Below are positions 5,498-9,807 of a stretch of 9,807 nucleotides of DNA, piece by piece. The position numbers and the translations under genes were made by a program. This stretch comes from Methanoculleus marisnigri (GTDB taxonomy: Archaea > Halobacteriota > Methanomicrobia > Methanomicrobiales > Methanoculleaceae). The first letter of the stretch is position 1. Each line of letters begins with the position of its first letter. A model generated the notes under the pieces. That model did no database searches, was not told the DNA's origin, and saw only the letters and a list, made by a program, of their open reading frames with translations. The stretch covers positions 1-9,807 of the forward strand of contig DASQ01000087.1 in the NCBI GenBank assembly GCA_002503885.1, in the 5' to 3' direction.

Positions 5498-7237
5498 GTG
5501 TTGCGCTGCTCAATCTGCGAGAACCGTTGCGTCGTCCCGCCCGGAGGAGTCGGACGGTGCAGGATGTATACAAACGAGGATGGGAAGCTCGTCGAGCGGT
5601 TCCCCGACCATTACATCGCGGCCATGCCGATCGCCATCGAGACGATGCCGATGTGTCATTACCACCCCCGCGGGACGTTTTTGCAGGCAAGCGGCATCGG
5701 ATGCACCTTCTCCTGCGGTGGGTGCATATCCGAGACGGTCGCCCTCCACGCGGATGCCGTCTCCGGGGCCCTCAGGCATATCGCTCCCGACGCTCTGGTC
5801 GGGCGCGCCCTCAAGGAGGGGTGCCGGGGGATAGCGTTCTGCCTCAACGACCCGACCGCCATGCACCAGACCTTCCTGCGGGTGGCCCGTGCGGCGCACG
5901 ACGCGGGCCTCCTCGTCGGGTGCGCGACGAACGGCTACTATACCGGGGAAGCCCTCCGTGACCTTGCACCCGCCATCGATTTCGCAAACATCGGTCTGAA
6001 GGGAGCGTCCGATGAGCGTTACCGCGCATGCGGTGCGGTTTCGGCGGAACCGGCCTTTCGGACGGTGAAGACCCTTCTGGAAGCAGGTGTCCATGTCGAG
6101 GTATCCTGCATCCATGCCCGGGGCCGTGACGACGAGATCCGTGCCGCGGCCGCCCGGATTGTGGAGATATCCCCAGATATTCCGTTCCTCGTCATGCGGT
6201 TCATCCCGTTCGGCGACGAGTCGCCGGCGCTGGAACCGACGATTGCTGAGTCGGAGCGAATCTGCGACGACCTGCGGCGGACGCTCCGCTACGTTTATCT
6301 CTTCAACTCCCCCGGGACCGGATATCTCGATACGGCGTGCCCGGCCTGCGGGGAGACGGTCGTGCGGCGGGAATTTTTCGGGCCGATGGGGGCGCGGACG
6401 ATCACGATCCCGCCGGATGCCCGGTGCTCCTGCGGGTTTCCGCTGCCCGTGACCGGGAGTGTCGGGGAGACATCCTATGCCGAGCCCGGCATGATGGGAG
6501 GTTACCGGTTCACCCGGGCGCTGGAGATGGTCCACGCCGTCCTGGTCTGCCTCGGCGTGGAGTCCGATGCCGACCTCGCCCGTATCTGGGCCGGGGTCAT
6601 TCGGGACGACTACATCCGGGACCTCCACGGGAAGATCCAGCGGATAGACGGTTATCTCGACCTCATCCGGGAACTGGGCGAGCGGGCCGGCCGCCCCGGG
6701 GCAGCGGACCGACTCGCCACCTACATCAATGACCGGGTGTCGGCGGTCTCGTCGGCGGTCGAGGGCTGCCGCCGGCCCCGGGTCTACTACTCGATGGGGA
6801 CGCCGCTCTTCGCCCTGAACGCCGAACGGTTCGAGATGAACCTCGTGGAGGCGGCCGGCGGCGACCCCGTCAACCGTGGGATTCTCCGGGCCGGAAAACC
6901 GGGCGTCAACATAACGCCTGAAGAGTTTGCCGCCTTTAACCCCGAGTACATCTTCATATCGGGGTTCCTCTCCGCACCCGCCTCCGATTACCTTGCGGCA
7001 TGCCGGAGGATGGGGCTCTCTGCCGACGCGGTCGAGCACGGCCGGGTCTACACCCTCCCGCCGGGCTGGGACTTCGGCAACCCCCGCTGGGTTCTCGGCC
7101 TCTCCGCCATCGCCGGCATCCTCCACCCGGAGCGTGCTGTGTTCGACCTTGCTGCGGAGCAGGATCGGTTCTACCGGACGTTTTATAAGACCGGCACGGC
7201 CGGGACCACCGGAAACCGATCGTTCTACCGCCCTTAG
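5498..7237 (+). CDS. Radical SAM protein fused to a substrate-binding-protein-like domain
   Basis: A 579-residue two-part protein. The first part (about 1-320) is a COG1180/AmmeMemoRadiSam-like radical SAM enzyme: N-terminal Cys set CSICENRC and GRC (Cys4, 7, 11, 21), the SAM [4Fe-4S] motif CTFSCGGC (Cys69, 73, 76), then CPAC (281-284) with CSC (310-312), a likely zinc or extra cluster site. After a helical linker (about 340-425), residues 427-555 resemble the C-terminal lobe of the binding protein encoded at 3757: RVYYSMG, NLVEAAGGDPVNRG, ITPEEFAAFNPEYIFISG, RVYTLPPGWDFGNPRWVLG. No signal peptide is present, so this lobe is cytoplasmic. GTG 5498 starts immediately after the methyltransferase stop, GGGGG at 5487-5491 serving as ribosome-binding site. 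I infer that the extra lobe holds the imported cargo while the radical SAM part modifies it. The reaction is unknown. Confidence 0.85.
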   Translation: MLRCSICENRCVVPPGGVGRCRMYTNEDGKLVERFPDHYIAAMPIAIETMPMCHYHPRGTFLQASGIGCTFSCGGCISETVALHADAVSGALRHIAPDALVGRALKEGCRGIAFCLNDPTAMHQTFLRVARAAHDAGLLVGCATNGYYTGEALRDLAPAIDFANIGLKGASDERYRACGAVSAEPAFRTVKTLLEAGVHVEVSCIHARGRDDEIRAAAARIVEISPDIPFLVMRFIPFGDESPALEPTIAESERICDDLRRTLRYVYLFNSPGTGYLDTACPACGETVVRREFFGPMGARTITIPPDARCSCGFPLPVTGSVGETSYAEPGMMGGYRFTRALEMVHAVLVCLGVESDADLARIWAGVIRDDYIRDLHGKIQRIDGYLDLIRELGERAGRPGAADRLATYINDRVSAVSSAVEGCRRPRVYYSMGTPLFALNAERFEMNLVEAAGGDPVNRGILRAGKPGVNITPEEFAAFNPEYIFISGFLSAPASDYLAACRRMGLSADAVEHGRVYTLPPGWDFGNPRWVLGLSAIAGILHPERAVFDLAAEQDRFYRTFYKTGTAGTTGNRSFYRP

Positions 7238-7388
7238 GCGGCGGGCGCGGTCAGGCGATCTCCCCATCCCCCTCACGGACATGTGGGAGCACGCCCTCCG
7301 CGCCGGTCGCACCCGTCACCGCCCAGGTTACCGGACAGCTCTGCGGCGACGAGGCAGAAGGCGATCATGGCAGGCCGTATCGGGACCA

Positions 7389-8192
7389 TTACACCTCTTC
7401 CCTGCCGCGGCAACCGCACGGACTTATCGGGATGCAGACCATCCGTTCTGCCTCTTTGACGTAGCAGACGCAGACATCGACCCCGTAGGCTTCCTGCAGG
7501 TTCTCCTTCGTGATGACGTCCTCGGCCGGCCCCTGCGCGATCAGCCTGCCGTCCTGCAGGATGGCTACGGAATGCGAGACCATGAACCCGTGGTCCGGGA
7601 AGTGGGTGCTCATCAGGATGGCAATCCCGTCGGCGGCGAGCCGGTCTATCGTCGCGATCACCTTCATCTGGTTGCCGAGATCGAGGTGCGACGTCGGTTC
7701 GTCGAGGATGAGCAACGACGGCTCCTGAGCGAGGGCGCGGGCAATCATCACCATCTGCGACTCCCCGCCCGACATCTCGGAGATACACTTCTCCCGGAGA
7801 TGGGTGATCCCGATCCGCGCAAACGCCTCCTCCGCCTTCTCGTAGTCCTCCTCTTTCGGGACCGAGAAGGTCGGGATATGCGGGGCTCTTCCCATGAGGA
7901 CGAAGTCGAGCGCCGTGAACGGGAAGACGGCGTGGTGGGTCTGGGGGACGTAGCCGACCTCCCGCGCGATCTCGTCGGGCCGCATGCCGGTGACCCGGCG
8001 CCCGTTGATCTCCACCTCGCCGCTCCGGAGCGCGAGAATGTTTAAGATGCACTTGATCAGGGTCGATTTTCCCGTGCCGTTCCTCCCGAGGAGGGAGAGC
8101 ACCTCTCCTCTCCGCAGGGAGAGGGAGATATCTTCGAACTGTTTTGTGATGCCGTCGTACGAGAACGACGCGCACTTGACGTTCAGGATCAT
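7389..8192 (-). CDS. ABC transporter ATPase, FepC/BtuD type, with Cys-rich tail
   Basis: A 267-residue ATPase with all functional motifs: Walker A GRNGTGKST (36-44), Q-loop YVPQTHH (Gln84), signature MSGGESQ (140-146), Walker B LLILDEPT (160-167) with SHLDL as D-loop, and switch histidine STHFPDH (His197). It energises uptake through the permease encoded immediately upstream, with which it overlaps by 4 bp (ATGA at 8192-8189). The C-terminal 30 residues contain five cysteines (241, 243, 253, 259, 261; VCVC and CGC), which I do not expect in a plain FepC/BtuD protein and which could sense or bind metal. It ends 151 bp from the convergent radical SAM gene. Confidence 0.92.
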   Translation of the reverse strand: MILNVKCASFSYDGITKQFEDISLSLRRGEVLSLLGRNGTGKSTLIKCILNILALRSGEVEINGRRVTGMRPDEIAREVGYVPQTHHAVFPFTALDFVLMGRAPHIPTFSVPKEEDYEKAEEAFARIGITHLREKCISEMSGGESQMVMIARALAQEPSLLILDEPTSHLDLGNQMKVIATIDRLAADGIAILMSTHFPDHGFMVSHSVAILQDGRLIAQGPAEDVITKENLQEAYGVDVCVCYVKEAERMVCIPISPCGCRGREEV

Positions 8193-9373
8193 GTCCAGCC
8201 GACCTTCTTTTGCGTTAAGAGATATGCGAAGAACGGCGCGCCGATGAGCGCCGTCAGGATGCCGAGGGGGATCTCGGTTGCAGTCAGGGTTCTTGCGATA
8301 TCGTCGACGATCAGGAGAAATGAGCCCCCGAGAACGGCCGATACGGGGATGAGCTTCTTAAAATCGGGGCCGACGAGCATCCTCCCTATGTGGGGGACGA
8401 CGAGGCCGACCCAGCCGACGATCCCGCTGATGCAGACCGCAGAGGCGGTGACGACGGTCGAGGCGACGATGAGCACCACGGTCATCTTCTTCGTGTCCAG
8501 CCCGAGTGCCTGCGCCTCCTCTTCGCCGACCGAGAGGAGGTTGATCCGCCACCTGATGAGGAAGAGGCAGAGACTCCCGAGGAGGATCGGCGGGGCGACC
8601 GCGATTATGTCAGCGTTCGAGACCGCGGAGAGGCTTCCCATCAGCCAGAAGACGATTGCAGGCAGGGTGTCGTACGGGTCGGCGACGTACTTGGTGAGGG
8701 CAAGAAGGGCGGAGAAGAGCGACCCGACGATGATCCCCGCGAGGACGAGGACGAGGGTCGAGGAGTTGTGGTAGATGCGCCCGATGCCGTAAGTGACGGC
8801 GACCGCGACGATCCCGAAGACGAAGGCAGAGACCTGAACAACCCAGGGGTTGCCGGTGAGGAGGATCCCGAGCGCCGCTCCGAACCCGGCGCCGGCGGCC
8901 ACACCGAGGATGTCGGGCGAGACGAGGGGGTTTCGGAAGAGGCCCTGGAACGAGGCGCCGGCGAGGGCGAGTCCTCCCCCGACAAGCATTGCCGCTATCA
9001 CCCGGGGAAGCCTGATCTGGAAGACGACCGTCTGCTCCGAAGCCCCCCAGGTCTGCTCGAAGAAAGGGAGGAGGACCTGATGGCCGGTGAGGGTCGAGAG
9101 CAGGGACGACACACCGTCAAGGAGCATGTTTGCCGATCCGACAACGAGGATCCGGAGGGTTTCCACCGGGTCCATCATGTACCTCCCGAAGAAGAGGGAG
9201 AAGAAGAAGAGGGCGATTGGGAGGAGGTAAATCACCTTATTTACCGGAAGAAACTGAATAACGGTCTTGTGAACCGGCATGCCGCCGCGGGAGGTAACCC
9301 ACGGCAGGTCGAGTGTAACGTTCTTCCCGGGTTCCTGCCCGGTCTCCGCGGTCGGTTCTTTCCCACAGGTCAT
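8189..9373 (-). CDS. ABC transporter permease, FecCD/BtuC family
   Basis: A polytopic inner-membrane permease (394 residues from ATG 9373). RLPRVIAAMLVGGGLALAGASFQGLFRNPLVSPDILG (about 121-157), SVGEEEAQALGLD (about 281-293, the ATPase-coupling loop) and GIVGWVGLVVPHIGRML (about 317-333) are classic FecCD signatures. It would form the dimeric channel for ferric-chelate, heme or cobalamin-type cargo delivered by the binding protein at 3757. The N-terminus is about 35 residues longer than usual. An in-frame GTG at 9382 is possible, but ATG 9373 has GGTG 6 nt upstream; an internal ATG at 9280 lacks a good ribosome-binding site. The stop overlaps the ATPase start. It is transcribed from the palindrome-rich promoter at 9399-9451. 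Confidence 0.92.
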   Translation of the reverse strand: MTCGKEPTAETGQEPGKNVTLDLPWVTSRGGMPVHKTVIQFLPVNKVIYLLPIALFFFSLFFGRYMMDPVETLRILVVGSANMLLDGVSSLLSTLTGHQVLLPFFEQTWGASEQTVVFQIRLPRVIAAMLVGGGLALAGASFQGLFRNPLVSPDILGVAAGAGFGAALGILLTGNPWVVQVSAFVFGIVAVAVTYGIGRIYHNSSTLVLVLAGIIVGSLFSALLALTKYVADPYDTLPAIVFWLMGSLSAVSNADIIAVAPPILLGSLCLFLIRWRINLLSVGEEEAQALGLDTKKMTVVLIVASTVVTASAVCISGIVGWVGLVVPHIGRMLVGPDFKKLIPVSAVLGGSFLLIVDDIARTLTATEIPLGILTALIGAPFFAYLLTQKKVGWT

Positions 9374-9398
9374 CCTGTGCACCAGTCCATACCGTACC

Positions 9399-9451
9399 TG
9401 TACATTGTATTTATTTAATTTTATGTAAATGTAAATGATATAACATTTACA
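9399..9451 (-). promoter_or_regulatory. Promoter/operator of the permease-ATPase operon
   Basis: An AT-rich island just upstream of the permease. TGTAAATG (9430-9437) and CATTTACA (9444-9451) are perfect 8-bp inverted arms around a 6-nt AT spacer, and another TGTAAATG (9424-9431) overlaps the first. Read on the minus strand, 9447-9412 matches the binding-protein promoter (3641-3676) at 29 of 36 positions, including AATGT, 10 bp, ACATT, and a downstream TTAAATA that may be the TATA element. The palindrome overlaps or abuts the promoter, as expected for a repressor site. The regulator is not encoded in the window. Confidence 0.6.
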
Positions 9452-9702
9452 GGAGCCATAAAAGGATTTGCTTAAAGCCCTGTTCCTGTCGTGGTGGTAA
9501 CGTAGGGCTCATCACGTCTATCCTGGAGGTCATCTCCAGATATCGATGCGAGACCGATGCGCTTGCTGCAGGACACCGGTATGCCAGCCCCGGTTTTTTC
9601 CCGGGCTTGTTCCGTAAGTGAATCGTGGGGGACTGCGTAACCCCCACCTTCGGTGCTTGAACCCCATTCCCGGGTATGCCCAGTTTCCCTTTCCGGACTC
9701 AT
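9447..9702 (-). pseudogene. Possible decayed 3' end of an IS200/IS605-type tnpB
   Basis: Two overlapping minus-strand frames, neither with a good start, hold peptide that resembles the low-complexity C-terminal tail seen after the zinc-ribbon of archaeal TnpB proteins: GHTREWGSSTEGGG and VPHDSLTEQA in one frame (ending 9472), and RIDVMSPTLPPRQEQ in the other (ending 9447). A frameshift relic would explain the switch. No catalytic RuvC or zinc-ribbon residues are present, and 9703-9807 does not continue the gene. The resemblance is from memory of such tails, not from a search. The stretch could instead be plain intergenic DNA. Confidence 0.3.
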
Positions 9703-9807
9703 TTATCTCTGCCGGGCTTGCGGGGCAGAGCGGGAAGACCCCCTGCGCAAGCGGGGGGATGGGAGCGGCGCCCCTTCGTCCAGCGATCCCCCCGCCCCCA
9801 CATCCCA
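9703..9807. other. GC-rich right edge with hairpins, no gene seen
   Basis: CTCTGCC (9707-9713) pairs with GGCAGAG (9724-9730) around a 10-nt loop. A C-run followed by a G-run (CCCCC at 9739-9743, GGGGGG further on at 9753-9758) can form another short stem. No open frame with a plausible start and family-like content crosses this stretch on either strand, but the window ends here and a gene beyond it cannot be excluded. Confidence 0.35.

Noticed and set aside
5510..7312. 600-codon open frame on the minus strand
   Set aside because: It lies fully antisense to the radical SAM gene, has Arg/Pro/Gly/Asp-rich sequence without family motifs, and is the usual product of high-GC third-position bias.
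7273..7389. 38-codon minus-strand frame starting in the ATPase stop (TAATG)
   Set aside because: The coupling and a nearby GAGGTG are suggestive, but the ribosome-binding site is only 2 nt from the ATG and the product shows no recognisable feature. Not strong enough to call a gene.
8390..9418. 342-codon plus-strand frame rich in Glu/Asp/Arg
   Set aside because: It is antisense to the FecCD permease; its charged, repetitive composition comes from reading hydrophobic codons backwards.
1..9807. CRISPR array, tRNA or rRNA
   Set aside because: No regularly spaced repeats, cloverleaf or rRNA-like conserved stretches were found on either strand by eye.

Overview
The window looks like chromosomal DNA from a GC-rich methanogenic archaeon, most likely of the Methanomicrobiales (Methanoculleus-like). 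This assignment is inference. It rests on AT-rich islands with archaeal TATA-type boxes between very GC-rich genes, GGTG/GAGG Shine-Dalgarno sites, tightly overlapping genes, and protein families typical of that group. No marker gene is present to fix the taxon.

Left block, about 76-3369, plus strand: a metalloid-resistance operon of six genes. In order it encodes a small Cys-rich protein, an ArsP/DUF318-type permease, an unrecognised 57-residue protein ending in GGCGCSG, an ACR3-type arsenite efflux carrier, a DUF2703-type Cys-rich protein and a DGC-type putative zinc-binding protein. Gaps are 0-25 bp or the genes overlap. No ArsR, ArsC, ArsA or ArsM is seen in the window. A TATA box at 76-83 and an inverted repeat at 133-148 lie in the leader. 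Positions 3370-3625 hold no convincing gene.

Right block, 3626-9451: two convergent operons that appear to form one uptake system. On the plus strand are a lipoprotein-like substrate-binding protein of the iron/cobalamin/siderophore class, a class I SAM methyltransferase and a radical SAM protein. On the minus strand are a FecCD/BtuC-type permease and its ATPase. The radical SAM protein carries a C-terminal cytoplasmic domain that resembles the C-terminal half of the binding protein three genes away. The promoters of the two operons share a 36-bp element (29/36 identical by my alignment) with AATGT/ACATT half-sites, so the five genes are probably controlled together. I infer import of a metal chelate or metallo-cofactor followed by SAM-dependent processing in the cytoplasm. 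The cargo cannot be named from sequence.

Right edge, 9452-9807: no intact gene. Two overlapping minus-strand frames look like a decayed 3' end of an IS200/IS605-type tnpB, and the remainder is GC-rich with short hairpins.
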